64,000 bases of DNA from Pandoraea faecigallinarum (lineage in GTDB: Bacteria > Pseudomonadota > Gammaproteobacteria > Burkholderiales > Burkholderiaceae). The notes below the pieces were generated by a model that was not told where the DNA came from, ran no database searches, and was given only the letters and a program-made list of their open reading frames with translations. A program made the translations under genes and the position numbers. This document shows positions 17,667 through 27,645 of the stretch, piece by piece. The number at the start of each line of letters is the position of its first letter. Within the stretch, counting starts at the first letter, position 1. The stretch covers positions 3,038,001-3,102,000 of the forward strand of contig NZ_CP011807.3 of assembly GCF_001029105.3 (NCBI RefSeq). The letters are read 5' to 3'.

Positions 17667-19574
17667 TTATTGGAACGATGCGCATTCTTGCGCGAGACGT
17701 TCGATGAGCGCGTCAACGGGCATCACACCCAGATCCACGCCGCCACGGGCACGCACGGCTACCGTATTCCCCTCCTGCTCTTTATCCCCTACTACGACGA
17801 GATAGGGAACTTTTTGCAAGGAGTGCTCGCGTATTTTATAGCTAATTTTCTCGTTGCGCAAATCGCTCCGAGCCCTAAGCCCTTGTTCTTTCAACTTTTT
17901 CGTCACTTCCTGGGCGTAATCGGCCGTTTTTTCCGAGACATTCATCACGATCACCTGCTCCGGCGCGAGCCAGAGGGGCAATGCACCAGCATGGTGCTCA
18001 ATCAAAATGCCGATGAAGCGTTCGAGCGACCCAAGGATGGCACGGTGAAGCATGACGGGGCGCTTGCGGCTGTTGTCTTCGGCCACGTACTCGGCGTCCA
18101 GACGCTCGGGCATCGAAAAATCGACCTGCATCGTACCGCACTGCCATTGACGGCCGAGTGCATCCTTGAGCGTGTATTCGATCTTCGGGCCGTAGAACGC
18201 CCCGTCGCCTTCGGCGATCACGAACTCGCAGCCCGAGCGGCGCAGCGACTCCATCAGCGCGAATTCGGCCTTATCCCAGTTTTCGTCGGACCCAACACGA
18301 TGCTCAGGGCGCGTAGCGACCTTGTAGATCATGTCGGTAAAGCCGAAGTCCTTATAGACGGCATGCAGCAGCGCCGTGTAGTTCACGCACTCTTCGAGGA
18401 TCTGGTCTTCCGTGCAGAAGATGTGACCGTCGTCCTGCGTGAAACCGCGCACGCGCATCAGGCCGTGCAAACCTCCCGACGGCTCATTGCGATGGCACTG
18501 ACCGAACTCGCCGTAACGCAGCGGCAGATCGCGATAGCTATGCAGCGACGAGTTGAAAATCAGAACGTGCCCAGGACAGTTCATCGGCTTGAGCGCGTAG
18601 GCGCGATTCTCCGACTCCGTCGTGAACATGTTGTCCTTGTAGTTCTCCCAATGCCCCGACTTTTCCCAGAGCGAGCGGTCGAGAATCTGCGGGCCCTTCA
18701 CTTCCTGATACCCGTTGTTACGGTAGACGCGGCGCATGTATTGCTCGACCTGCTGCCAGAGCGTCCAGCCCTTGGGGTGCCAGAAGATGAGACCCGGCGC
18801 TTCTTCCTGCATATGGAAGAAGTCCAGCGCACGGCCGAGCTTGCGGTGATCGCGCTTTTCCGCCTCTTCCAGCATGTGCAGATACGCGTCCTGATCTTCT
18901 TTCTTCGTCCAGGCCGTGCCGTAGATACGTTGCAGTTGCTCGTTCTTCGCATCGCCGCGCCAGTAGGCACCGGCCACCTTCATGAGCTTGAAGACCTTGA
19001 GCTTGCCCGTCGAGGGAACATGTGGGCCGCGGCACAGATCCACGAACTTGCCTTCGCGGTACAGACCGATTTCGTCCGTCGCGGGAATCGATTCGATGAT
19101 TTCAGCCTTGTACTTCTCGCCCATCGACATGAACAGGCGCACGGCGTCGTCGCGCGACATCACTTCACGCGTGACCGGCTCATCCTTCCTGGCGAGCTCA
19201 TGCATCTTCTTCTCGATGGCTTCGAGGTCTTCCGGCGTAAAAGCACGGTGGAACGAGAAGTCGTAGTAAAAGCCGTTCTCGATGACCGGACCGATCGTGA
19301 CCTGCGCCTCGGGGAACAGTTCCTTGACGGCGTAGGCCAGCAAGTGCGCCGTCGAGTGGCGGATGACATCCAGACCGTCGGCATCCTTGTCCGTGACAAT
19401 CGCGAGACTCACATCACGATCGATCAGGTAGGACGTATCGACCAGCTTGCCGTCCACGCGCCCCGCGAGGGCCGCCTTGGCCAGCCCAGTGCCAATCGAA
19501 CCGGCGACTTGCGCCACCGTAAGCGGGGCCTCGTACTGGCGTTGCGAACCGTCAGGCAAACGTACCGAAATCAT
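17667..19574 (-). CDS. thrS: Threonyl-tRNA synthetase
   Basis: A 635-residue class II synthetase with all ThrRS parts. These are an N-terminal TGS domain (about 1-61), an editing domain ([20 protein letters not shown], about 63-220), a catalytic core with the zinc-ligand cysteine in [10 protein letters not shown] and the motif [16 protein letters not shown], and a C-terminal anticodon-binding domain ([17 protein letters not shown]). It charges tRNA-Thr and edits seryl-tRNA-Thr. It heads the thrS-infC-rpmI-rplT-pheST-ihfA cluster, 52 bases before the infC ATC codon. Length is typical. Confidence 0.98.
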   Translation of the reverse strand: MISVRLPDGSQRQYEAPLTVAQVAGSIGTGLAKAALAGRVDGKLVDTSYLIDRDVSLAIVTDKDADGLDVIRHSTAHLLAYAVKELFPEAQVTIGPVIENGFYYDFSFHRAFTPEDLEAIEKKMHELARKDEPVTREVMSRDDAVRLFMSMGEKYKAEIIESIPATDEIGLYREGKFVDLCRGPHVPSTGKLKVFKLMKVAGAYWRGDAKNEQLQRIYGTAWTKKEDQDAYLHMLEEAEKRDHRKLGRALDFFHMQEEAPGLIFWHPKGWTLWQQVEQYMRRVYRNNGYQEVKGPQILDRSLWEKSGHWENYKDNMFTTESENRAYALKPMNCPGHVLIFNSSLHSYRDLPLRYGEFGQCHRNEPSGGLHGLMRVRGFTQDDGHIFCTEDQILEECVNYTALLHAVYKDFGFTDMIYKVATRPEHRVGSDENWDKAEFALMESLRRSGCEFVIAEGDGAFYGPKIEYTLKDALGRQWQCGTMQVDFSMPERLDAEYVAEDNSRKRPVMLHRAILGSLERFIGILIEHHAGALPLWLAPEQVIVMNVSEKTADYAQEVTKKLKEQGLRARSDLRNEKISYKIREHSLQKVPYLVVVGDKEQEGNTVAVRARGGVDLGVMPVDALIERLAQECASFQ

Positions 19575-19632
19575 GTCGCACTCCCATGCGCAAAAACGTC
19601 ACACGCGGCCCACGCCACGCGGGAAAACCACG

Positions 19633-19665
19633 AAAAAAAACGGCCTCGACTGTCGTCGAGGCCGT
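19633..19665 (-). terminator. Intrinsic terminator upstream of thrS
   Basis: An 11-bp perfect stem, ACGGCCTCGAC with GTCGAGGCCGT and a 4-base loop, is followed on the minus strand by eight T residues. It most likely ends the tRNA-Val transcript. It lies 59 bases before thrS, so it could also act as a leader attenuator. Confidence 0.9.
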
Positions 19666-19813
19666 CTCTTCATTCCTTGCATCCAGACGAAAAACACCCT
19701 CGACTTAACGTCGCACCTTCACCACTGTGAAAGTTCGGGCAGTCTTCAACATGAGTGTTTTCCAGCGCCTGTGTCTGCGGGGCTTCGCGGACTTGTAATG
19801 CATTAAATTTCGT

Positions 19814-19890
19814 TGGTAGGCTCGATTGGATTCGAACCAACGACCCCCACCATGTCAAGGTGGTGCTCTAACCAACTGAGCTACGAGCCT
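19814..19890 (-). tRNA. tRNA-Val (GAC)
   Basis: A 77-base cloverleaf on the minus strand. The 7-bp acceptor stem is AGGCTCG with CGAGCCT, the D-arm is GCTCAGTTGGTTAGAGC, and the anticodon stem-loop CCACC-TTGACAT-GGTGG carries anticodon GAC. The T-arm contains GTTCGAAT, and CCA is encoded at the 3' end. It lies between relA and thrS. Confidence 0.97.
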
Positions 19891-20012
19891 ACTGCAAGAG
19901 AACGAGATTCTAGCAAGGTTTCGGCGTATCGCCAAGCGATTATTGTGCCTGCCGACGAAAATCCGCATCGATCGAGGCTTTCGCGCGTCATTGCGTCGCG
20001 GGAACGTCGCCC

Positions 20013-20041
20013 AAAAAACGCCGGTGCATTTATCGCCGGCG
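20013..20041 (-). terminator. Intrinsic terminator overlapping the relA stop codon
   Basis: On the minus strand CGCCGG pairs with CCGGCG across a loop that contains the relA stop codon, and six T residues follow. The stem is short but GC-only. Confidence 0.75.
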
Positions 20042-22300
20042 CGACGACACCACGCCCGCCACCCCGGACAGTTGCGCCAGCGCCCGCTGCAACTGTCCAC
20101 CGTCACGGACCTCCACGGTGAACTGCATGAACGCCTGCGGGCCGCGCGACTGAGTGCTCACGCCCGTCACGTTGAGTTTCTCCCGCGAGAAAACTTCGGA
20201 AATGTCCCGCAGCAACCCCTGCCGATCCGTCGCTTCGATCTGGATGTCCACCGGATACGCCGCAACGCCTCGCCCTTCAAGCACATCGGACGACCATGCC
20301 GTCTGGATCACACGCTCGGGCGCGCGCGTCTTCATCGCCTGGAAGCTGCTGCAATCCTGACGGTGAATCGACACGCCTTTACCTCGCGTGACAAACCCTA
20401 CGATCGGATCAGGCGGCGCGGGACGGCAGCATTTGGCCAACTGTGTAAGCAGCGCCCCGACGCCGACCACCAGCACGCCACTCTTGGCGCCCTGAGTCAC
20501 GCTCGTGTCGAGACTCTTCTTCGCGACGAGCGTGTCCTCGTCACGCGGCTCCGGCCCAGGCAGGTTCCCCGACAGCGCCTGCTCGACGTGACGCAGGCTG
20601 AACTCGTCCTTCGCGATGGACGCGTAAAGGTCGTCCGGCGTACGAAAACCCAGACGCGCTGCCAATTCTTCGAGATTGACCGACGTCTTGCCTTCGCGTT
20701 GAAGTGTCTTGTCGATCAGCGTGCGGCCGTGGGCAATCGTCTCTTCAAGGTCGATGGCGTTAAACCATTGACGTACCTTCTGCCGCGCCCGATGGCTCTG
20801 CAAGTACCCCAACTGAGCATTGAGCCAGTCTCGCGACGGCCCGCCCTGCTTGACAGTGATGATCTCGACCGTCTGCCCGTTCTGCAAGGGCGTGTTGAGC
20901 GGCACCATCGCACCGTCCACACGCGCTCCACGGCAGCGATGCCCCAACTCGGAATGCAGGTGATACGCAAAATCGACCGGCGTCGCCCCCTGAGGCAGCG
21001 AAATCACCCTGGCCTGTGGCGTGAGCACATAGATGTGATCGTCGATGGTCGCGCGCTTGAGCTGCTCCCACGGCTGAACCGCACCGTCGGCACCGACCGT
21101 GTCCGCGACGTCGTCCTTCCACGCCAGCAATTGCCGCAACCACGCAATCTTCTCGTCGTAGGCGTCGTTGGCCGAAAACGCGCCGCCGTAACCTCGCTGC
21201 CCGGCCTCCTTGTAACGCCAATGCGCCGCGATGCCGTATTCGGCAAAGTGATGCATTTCGTGCGTACGGATCTGCACTTCGAACGCTCGTCCATCGTCGC
21301 CGATCACCACCGTGTGAAGCGATTTGTAACCGTTGGGTTTCGGGCGCGAAATGTAGTCGTCGAACTCTTTGGGGATCGGCTGCCAGAGGTTATGCACGAT
21401 GCCGAGCACCGTATAACAATCCTTGATGTCCTCGACGATGACACGAAACGCCCGCACATCGTAAAGCTCGGCAAAATCGACGGCTTTGCCGCGCATCTTC
21501 TTCCAGATGCTGTAAATGTGCTTCGGCCGCCCCGACACCTCGGCCTTGACGCCTGCGCGCGCCAGTTCGTCCTGAAGGCGCTGGATCGCCCGCTCGACAA
21601 ACGTCTGCCGCTCGACCCGCTTTTCCTCGAGCAGCTTGGCGATCTGCTTGTAGGTGACCGGCTCCAGAAAGCGGAACGCGAGGTCTTCGAGTTCCCACTT
21701 CAATTGCCAGATCCCGAGACGGTTCGCCAGCGGCGCATAGATTTCGAGCACCTCGTGCGGCATATCCTCCGGCGGCGCCTTCTTCTCAGCGGCATACCAC
21801 CGCAGAGATTGCAGACGGGACGCCAGCCGGATCATGACCACACGAATGTCCTGCGCAAACGCCAACAGCATCTTGCGCAATCCTTCGACCTGCGACTTGC
21901 GCTCCGCCGAAGCGTCACGGTCGCGCCCGTCGGAAGGCATCGCCTGCGCAGCGCGTGCGCCCGCGCCGGAAAGACGTTGCAGCTTGCGCACGTCGACGAC
22001 GAGCGCAGCCACTTCCGCACCGAATTTCTGCGTCAGCGTGGTTTGCGGATCGGAAAGGAATTCGACGGCGGAAAACAGCGCCGCGGCCTGACGCGTCGCC
22101 TCGTCGACACGCAACGTGTCGAGAATCGCGATCATTCCGCGCGCGTGCGCCATGATCGGTTCGCCGGAGGACAGCACGTGGTCGCCGCACAGTGTTGCGG
22201 CGAACGCCAGGGCGTCGTCGAGCGTGGCGGGCAATGGAGCATCACCCACACCCGGCGCCGGGGGCGCCTCAGGGGATGTCGGTGCTTGATGTTGGTTCAT
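20030..22300 (-). CDS. relA: (p)ppGpp synthetase RelA (GTP pyrophosphokinase)
   Basis: A 756-residue RSH protein. Domains in order: a degenerate HD hydrolase domain (about 45-190), the synthetase domain (about 230-400, with KPNGYKSLHTVV and VQIRTHEMHHFAEYG), a TGS domain (VLTPQARVISLPQGATPVDF), a zinc-finger-like part with SKCC-type LAKCCRPAPPDPIVGF, and a C-terminal ACT domain. The hydrolase HD pair is replaced by FSAVEFL, and the synthetase carries EFDD, the EXDD motif of monofunctional RelA. It should therefore make but not degrade (p)ppGpp when bound to stalled ribosomes. It is the last gene of a likely hydrolase-ridA-relA operon. Confidence 0.96.
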   Translation of the reverse strand: MNQHQAPTSPEAPPAPGVGDAPLPATLDDALAFAATLCGDHVLSSGEPIMAHARGMIAILDTLRVDEATRQAAALFSAVEFLSDPQTTLTQKFGAEVAALVVDVRKLQRLSGAGARAAQAMPSDGRDRDASAERKSQVEGLRKMLLAFAQDIRVVMIRLASRLQSLRWYAAEKKAPPEDMPHEVLEIYAPLANRLGIWQLKWELEDLAFRFLEPVTYKQIAKLLEEKRVERQTFVERAIQRLQDELARAGVKAEVSGRPKHIYSIWKKMRGKAVDFAELYDVRAFRVIVEDIKDCYTVLGIVHNLWQPIPKEFDDYISRPKPNGYKSLHTVVIGDDGRAFEVQIRTHEMHHFAEYGIAAHWRYKEAGQRGYGGAFSANDAYDEKIAWLRQLLAWKDDVADTVGADGAVQPWEQLKRATIDDHIYVLTPQARVISLPQGATPVDFAYHLHSELGHRCRGARVDGAMVPLNTPLQNGQTVEIITVKQGGPSRDWLNAQLGYLQSHRARQKVRQWFNAIDLEETIAHGRTLIDKTLQREGKTSVNLEELAARLGFRTPDDLYASIAKDEFSLRHVEQALSGNLPGPEPRDEDTLVAKKSLDTSVTQGAKSGVLVVGVGALLTQLAKCCRPAPPDPIVGFVTRGKGVSIHRQDCSSFQAMKTRAPERVIQTAWSSDVLEGRGVAAYPVDIQIEATDRQGLLRDISEVFSREKLNVTGVSTQSRGPQAFMQFTVEVRDGGQLQRALAQLSGVAGVVSSRRR

Positions 22301-22347
22301 GTCGGAACACGGGGCGACCGGCGCCCCGGATGTTGCGGGACGCGGAC

Positions 22348-22704
22348 TCAGCTTTCGCGCTGAGCGGCCACGACCACGATTTCAACAAGCATGGCAGGGT
22401 CGGCGAGCAACGCCTGCACCGTGGCGCGCGGGGGCGCATTGCCAGCCGGCACCCATTCGTCCCATACCTGGTTCATTTCACCGAAGTACTTCATGTCGGA
22501 GATGAAAATCTGGCACGACAGGATCAGCGATTTGTCGCTGTTGGCTTCCGCCAGCAGACGATCGATGTGAGCCAGCACCTGACGCGTCTGGCCGGCCATA
22601 TCCTGCGTGCGGTCATCAGGGGTCTGCCCCGCCAGATAAACGGTGCCGTTATGCACGGCCATATCCGACCAGCGCTTCTCTACGTAAAAACGTTGTACTG
22701 CCAT
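22348..22704 (-). CDS. RidA-family protein (YjgF/YER057c/UK114)
   Basis: A 118-residue single-domain protein of the RidA superfamily. VYLAGQTPDD, GQTRQVLAHIDRLLAEANSD, and PPRATVQALLADPAMLVEIVVVAA match the family core. Archetypal RidA hydrolyses reactive 2-aminoacrylate and related imines. The catalytic arginine of RidA lies in the PPRATVQ segment and is present here. The family has several subgroups with different activities, so deamination of imines is likely but not certain. It lies 47 bases upstream of relA on the same strand and 66 bases after the hydrolase gene. Confidence 0.92.
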   Translation of the reverse strand: MAVQRFYVEKRWSDMAVHNGTVYLAGQTPDDRTQDMAGQTRQVLAHIDRLLAEANSDKSLILSCQIFISDMKYFGEMNQVWDEWVPAGNAPPRATVQALLADPAMLVEIVVVAAQRES

Positions 22705-22770
22705 GATGTAAGACTCCTCGTGTTCTTCTGACTTCGGATCGGTCGACGCGCCCCACCGCGCGGGCGGGAG

Positions 22771-23649
22771 TCAGTCGGCGTATCCCTCAAAAAACCGGCG
22801 TGCGATCTCGATCTGATCGGCATGCACGAACGTCGGCGCGTGCCCCACGCCGGGAATTTCAACGGCCCGCGCTTGTTGCGCGTGCTTCAACATTTGTTCG
22901 AGTGTCATGCGCGAGAGCAAATCCGAATGCTCGCCTCGCACGATCAGCGTGCGTCCGGAAAATGCCGCGAGCGATGCCCAAAGCACCGCTTCGCCGGCCG
23001 CAATCGCCTCCGACGACACCGCGCCGAACGCCGCACCGATGGACGGATCGTAGCGCAGCACATAGCCGTCGCCATCGGCCTTGAGCAGCGGCTCGCTGAG
23101 CATCAGCCATTCCTCTCGCGTATGCGGCCCGAACCCCGACGAGATCGACCAGAGATAATCCGCGGCTTCCTCTATCGTCGCAAAACGCTTCGGAATGCCG
23201 ACATATTGACCGATGCGAGCGAGTGCCGGTGCGTCGATACGCGGTCCGACATCGTTGAGCAGCAGGCTACGAATCGGCGTATCCGGCAGCCCCGCAAGGC
23301 CCATGCCGATGAGTCCCCCCATCGACGTGCCGAACCAGTCGACGCTCGCCACACCGAGACGGGCGATGAGCGTCACCATGTCGGAGACATACTGCGGCAC
23401 GACATAGCCGGCCGGATTAACGAGCCATGACGATTGCCCACGCCCGACGACGTCCGGACACACGACACGGTAGTCGTTTGCGAGCGCATTCGCCAGCACG
23501 TCAAAATCGCGCCCGCTTCGCGTAAGCCCGTGAACGCACACCAGCACGCGCGGGTTCTGCGGGTCGCCCCACTCCGTATAGGCCATCCGATGCAATCCGG
23601 ACGGACTCAGGCACTGAACGTTCGACAGACGCGGCGCGCAGCTCGGCAT
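22771..23649 (-). CDS. Alpha/beta hydrolase
   Basis: A 292-residue alpha/beta-hydrolase-fold protein. The oxyanion-hole region is VCVHGLTRSGRDFD, the nucleophile elbow is GTSMGG near residue 120, the acid lies in the VRGEHSDLLSR region, and the catalytic histidine is in GVGHAPTF near the C-terminus. It lacks a signal peptide, so it is cytoplasmic. The substrate cannot be deduced; esterase or C-C hydrolase activity is possible. It is the first gene of a likely operon with the RidA-like protein and relA. Confidence 0.88.
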   Translation of the reverse strand: MPSCAPRLSNVQCLSPSGLHRMAYTEWGDPQNPRVLVCVHGLTRSGRDFDVLANALANDYRVVCPDVVGRGQSSWLVNPAGYVVPQYVSDMVTLIARLGVASVDWFGTSMGGLIGMGLAGLPDTPIRSLLLNDVGPRIDAPALARIGQYVGIPKRFATIEEAADYLWSISSGFGPHTREEWLMLSEPLLKADGDGYVLRYDPSIGAAFGAVSSEAIAAGEAVLWASLAAFSGRTLIVRGEHSDLLSRMTLEQMLKHAQQARAVEIPGVGHAPTFVHADQIEIARRFFEGYAD

Positions 23650-23812
23650 GGCAGACTCATCGGATCGTTTTCCAGACCCGAATTCTACCGCGCCTGCCGC
23701 AAACCGTACGGTAGAATGAGGTCACTCATGAGCCACATCATGCCGCGCCTTGCCGTGGCGCTCATCGACATCGCTGTCATTCCCCACGCTTCTCCCGCAC
23801 GGAGACCATGCA

Positions 23813-24604
23813 ATGCTGAAAGGAAAAATCGCCCTCGTGACCGGCTCGACCAGCGGCATCGGTCTGGGCATGGCGCAGGCACTCGCCGCACAGGGTGCGA
23901 CGCTCATTACCAATGGCTTTGGCGACGCAGACACGGCGCGTCAGGCGATTGTCACCGCCGCGGCGAAGGCTGGCCACGCGAGCGCACAAGTCGGCTACCA
24001 CGGCGCAGATATGAGTCGTGCGAACGAGATCGAGGCAATGATGCAATATGCCGAATCCGAATTCGGCGGCGTGGACATTCTGGTGAATAACGCGGGCATC
24101 CAGCACGTCGCAGAGATTCAGGATTTTCCGACGGACAAATGGGACGCGATCATTGCGATCAACCTGACGTCCGCGTTCCACACTACGCGACTTGCCCTGC
24201 CCGGAATGCGCACGCGAAACTGGGGCCGCATCATCAACATCGCCTCGGTGCACGGACTTGTCGGCTCGACAGGCAAGTCGGCATACGTGGCCGCCAAACA
24301 CGGCATCGTCGGCTTGACGAAGGTTACGGCGCTGGAGAACGCACAGACCGGCGTGACGGCCAACGCCATCTGTCCCGGTTTCGTGCTCACGCCGCTGGTA
24401 CAAAAACAGGTCGACGATCGCGCAGCACGGGACAAGCTTTCGGGCGATGAGGCGAAGCGCTCGCTGCTGGGCGAAAAGCAGCCGTCGGGCGAATTCGTCA
24501 CGCCGGAGCAACTGGGCGCGCTCGCGGTCTTCCTTTGCAGCGACGCCGCCGCTCAGGTTCGCGGTGCGGCCTGGAATATGGATGGCGGGTGGGTGGCGCA
24601 ATAA
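23813..24604 (+). CDS. bdhA: 3-hydroxybutyrate dehydrogenase (SDR)
   Basis: A 263-residue short-chain dehydrogenase. It has the NAD-binding GSTSGIGLG motif near residue 11, NNAG near 90, catalytic ASVHGLVGS followed by YVAAK, and a C-terminal WNMDGGWVAQ. The sequence pattern (PTDKWDAIIAINLTSAFHTTRLALPGM, QKQVDDRA) is that of D-3-hydroxybutyrate dehydrogenases, which oxidise 3-hydroxybutyrate to acetoacetate with NAD+. Next to it, in the opposite direction, is the scoAB CoA-transferase that activates acetoacetate, so together they form a ketone-body or PHB-monomer degradation route. I chose ATG 23813 by homology; a GGAG lies upstream. Confidence 0.93.
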   Translation: MLKGKIALVTGSTSGIGLGMAQALAAQGATLITNGFGDADTARQAIVTAAAKAGHASAQVGYHGADMSRANEIEAMMQYAESEFGGVDILVNNAGIQHVAEIQDFPTDKWDAIIAINLTSAFHTTRLALPGMRTRNWGRIINIASVHGLVGSTGKSAYVAAKHGIVGLTKVTALENAQTGVTANAICPGFVLTPLVQKQVDDRAARDKLSGDEAKRSLLGEKQPSGEFVTPEQLGALAVFLCSDAAAQVRGAAWNMDGGWVAQ

Positions 24605-24634
24605 CGCCTCGCCCTTCGCGGCGCATCGAAAAGA

Positions 24635-24664
24635 AAAACGGGCGGGGAAATCCCCGCCCGTTTT
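24635..24664. terminator. Bidirectional intrinsic terminator
   Basis: A perfect stem AACGGGCGGGG with CCCCGCCCGTT, a 4-base AAAT-type loop, A-run before and T-run after. It ends bdhA on the plus strand and can also act on the minus strand after scoB. Confidence 0.92.
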
Positions 24665-24813
24665 CCGTCCATCGGCCAAACTTCCAACGTCCAGCTTCTT
24701 ACTTCCAACGGCGGCCGGGTTCAACGGTCCCGACAACCTTCAGCAATCGAATGCGCGCCCCGCGATTTCACACCGAGGCGCGCAATATTTCACGCTGCGT
24801 CGCTCCCGCAGGC

Positions 24814-25452
24814 TTAGACGGCGCTCGTATCGAGCGGCGCGCCGGTCTTTTGCGAAATTTCTTCCTTCGTCACGCCCGGTGCCAGTTCGGCGACTTTCAG
24901 GCCGTCCGGCGTCACGTCGATCACACCGAGGTCGGTGATGATGCGGTTGACTACGCCAACGCCCGTAAGCGGCAGATCGCAGGCTTTGAGAATCTTGTGC
25001 GCGTCACCTTTGGCGACATGCTCCATGAGCACGACCACACGGCCGACACCGGCGACCAGATCCATTGCGCCGCCCATGCCCTTGATCATCTTGCCCGGAA
25101 TCATCCAGTTCGCAAGATCGCCCTTTTCGCTGACCTGCATTGCCCCGAGAATTGCCAGATTGATGTGGCCACCGCGAATCATCGCGAACGAATCGGCCGA
25201 TGAGAAAATCGACGAGCCGGGCAGCGTCGTCACCGTCTGTTTGCCCGCGTTGATCATGTCGGCGTCGACTTCGTCTTCGGTCGGGAACGGGCCGATACCG
25301 AGCAGGCCGTTTTCCGATTGCAGCCAGACTTCCATCCCTTGCGGCACATGGTTCGCCACCAGGGTGGGCAGACCGATGCCAAGGTTCACGTAGAAGCCGT
25401 CTTCCAGCTCGCGCGCCGCGCGCGCGGCCATTTCATCACGATTCCATGCCAT
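24814..25452 (-). CDS. scoB: 3-oxoacid CoA-transferase subunit B
   Basis: A 212-residue class I CoA-transferase beta subunit. [17 protein letters not shown] at the start and [12 protein letters not shown] near residue 48, which carries the catalytic glutamate, are diagnostic. [27 protein letters not shown] is also family-typical. With subunit A it moves CoA from succinyl-CoA to acetoacetate (or a related 3-oxo acid). It follows subunit A by 23 bases. Gene naming in this family is loose (scoAB, pcaIJ, atoDA). The neighbouring 3-hydroxybutyrate dehydrogenase supports an acetoacetate substrate. Confidence 0.94.
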   Translation of the reverse strand: MAWNRDEMAARAARELEDGFYVNLGIGLPTLVANHVPQGMEVWLQSENGLLGIGPFPTEDEVDADMINAGKQTVTTLPGSSIFSSADSFAMIRGGHINLAILGAMQVSEKGDLANWMIPGKMIKGMGGAMDLVAGVGRVVVLMEHVAKGDAHKILKACDLPLTGVGVVNRIITDLGVIDVTPDGLKVAELAPGVTKEEISQKTGAPLDTSAV

Positions 25453-25475
25453 GGTTATCTCCTTGATCTCGGCGC

Positions 25476-26174
25476 TTACTTGGCACGTACCGTGCGCTGT
25501 TCGATGCGTTTTTCCGGATGCGCGTTCAGCACGATACGTTGAACGAAGATCCCCGGCAGGTGCACGTCGTCCGGGTCGATCGAACCGGTCTCGACCAGCT
25601 CTTCGACTTCGACGATGGTGATCTTGCCGGCCATGGCGGCCATCGGGTTGAAGTTGCGGGCGGTGCGATTGAACACGAGGTTCCCCGCGCGATCGGCCTT
25701 GGCGGCCTTCACCAGGGCGACGTCGGCGCGCAGCGAGCGCTCCATGACATACGTCTCGCCATCGAACTCGCGCGTTTCCTTGCCTTCGGCAACGACCGTG
25801 CCAACGCCGGTCTTCGTGAAGAACGCCGGGATACCGGCGCCGCCTGCGCGCAGCTTTTCGGCCAGCGTGCCCTGCGGCGTGAATTCGAGTTCGAGTTCGC
25901 CCGCCAGATACTGCCGCTCGAACTCCTTGTTCTCGCCCACATACGACGAGATCATCTTCTTGATCTGACGCGTCTCAAGCAGCAAACCGAGGCCGAAACC
26001 GTCGACGCCTGCGTTGTTGCTGATGCAGGTAAGCCCCTTGACGCCCGAGTCGCGCAACGCGGCGATCAGGGCCTCCGGAATGCCACACAGGCCGAAGCCA
26101 CCGACGGCGAGCGTTTGCCCGTCTGCGACGACACCGGCGAGCGCCTCCTTGGCGCTGGCGTATACCTTGTTCAT
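25476..26174 (-). CDS. scoA: 3-oxoacid CoA-transferase subunit A
   Basis: A 232-residue class I CoA-transferase alpha subunit. The CoA-binding loop [10 protein letters not shown] near residue 26 and the conserved blocks [29 protein letters not shown] and [17 protein letters not shown] are all present. It forms the heteromeric enzyme with subunit B just downstream. AGGGAAAGGGA lies before the ATG at 26174. The gene is divergent from a PAS-LuxR regulator at 26402, with a 227-base shared promoter region. That regulator could control scoAB, but this is only positional inference. Confidence 0.95.
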   Translation of the reverse strand: MNKVYASAKEALAGVVADGQTLAVGGFGLCGIPEALIAALRDSGVKGLTCISNNAGVDGFGLGLLLETRQIKKMISSYVGENKEFERQYLAGELELEFTPQGTLAEKLRAGGAGIPAFFTKTGVGTVVAEGKETREFDGETYVMERSLRADVALVKAAKADRAGNLVFNRTARNFNPMAAMAGKITIVEVEELVETGSIDPDDVHLPGIFVQRIVLNAHPEKRIEQRTVRAK

Positions 26175-26401
26175 CGTTTGTCCCTTTCCCTCGGTTGAGA
26201 ATTGAAATTATGCCGCGCTCTCACGCGTTGCGAGGCTTGCGACGGCCCGTGAAACGAGGGGGACGGCACACCTCATGCAACCACAGAGCTTACGGTGCCA
26301 CACAAATGGGGCACAATACGTGAAATTACATATCTCCCCGCGCGCCCGGCTGTCATCCGCGGCCAACTCGCGCGTGACCCGACCGGATTCGTATTCCCCC
26401 A

Positions 26402-26947
26402 ATGCCGACGTTCGACTACCAGACAGCCTTTCACATCGCACCAGTCGGTCTGGTCATTTCACGCCAGCGCATCATCGAGGACTGCAACCGTCAACTCGGG
26501 AAGATCTTCGGCTATGACCACGAAACGCTCATCGGCCAGTCCTTCCAGGTCCTTTACCCGTCACCCAAGGAATTCGAGCGGATCGGCGAGCGCATCCCGC
26601 CGATCATGAGCGCCCAGGGTGTCTATTCTGACGAGCGCATCATGCGGCGCGCCAACGGCGAATTGTTCTGGTGCCACGTCACCGGCCGTTCGCTCGACGT
26701 CAACAACCCGCACGCCGCAGGTCTGTGGACCTTCGAAGACATCTCGGCGACGCGTCGCGTCGCCGTCGCACTGACGGCCCGCGAACGCGAAATTGCGGCT
26801 CAACTCGTGCAAGGCAAGACCAGCAAGCAGATCGGCAAGATTCTGGAGATCAGCCCGCGCACCGTCGACATCTATCGCGCGCGTCTGATGCAGAAGTACG
26901 GCGCCGGCACTGCCACCGAACTCGTCCAGCGATTGCTCGGCAACTGA
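26402..26947 (+). CDS. PAS-LuxR family transcriptional regulator
   Basis: A 181-residue regulator. The N-terminal PAS domain (about 5-115) has FHIAPVGLVISRQRIIEDCN, YDHETLIGQSFQVLYPS and LWTFEDISATRR. A LuxR-type helix-turn-helix follows at about 122-178 (LTAREREIAAQLVQGKTSKQIGKILEISPRTVDIYRARLM, read as two adjacent blocks). This architecture is common among orphan regulators of carbon metabolism in Burkholderiales. The PAS ligand is unknown. It is transcribed away from scoAB, so that operon is a plausible target. There is no receiver domain. Confidence 0.9.
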   Translation: MPTFDYQTAFHIAPVGLVISRQRIIEDCNRQLGKIFGYDHETLIGQSFQVLYPSPKEFERIGERIPPIMSAQGVYSDERIMRRANGELFWCHVTGRSLDVNNPHAAGLWTFEDISATRRVAVALTAREREIAAQLVQGKTSKQIGKILEISPRTVDIYRARLMQKYGAGTATELVQRLLGN

Positions 26948-27013
26948 GCCGGCATCGCAAAACCCTCACCGAGGCCGGACGCAGGGCTTGCACGCCTGCT
27001 TTCATGCCCTGCA

Positions 27014-27403
<390 letters not shown>

Positions 27404-27645
27404 ACGAAAGACTTCCTTGAACTCTGACGACACTGCAAATTCCCCATGATAAAAATCGGCGCCCGGCCGTGAGTTGGCGGGCGTCATGGGAGCAAAGTGT
27501 AGCGCGTCGAATCGATGGGCGTACGGCACGCCATCGCAATCGGCTTCGAATGGCGGTCTTTTCGGAATGGAGAGAGCGCCGCCTCGGAGAATTCCGAAGT
27601 GGCCGGACGCACGCGCTCACGGACGACCACCGCACTTCGCGGCGA

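Noticed and set aside
17526..22363. Very long open frames on the plus strand opposite thrS and relA (730-800 codons)
   Set aside because: They lie antisense to certain housekeeping genes, have unusual Arg/His-rich composition and follow from high GC at third codon positions.
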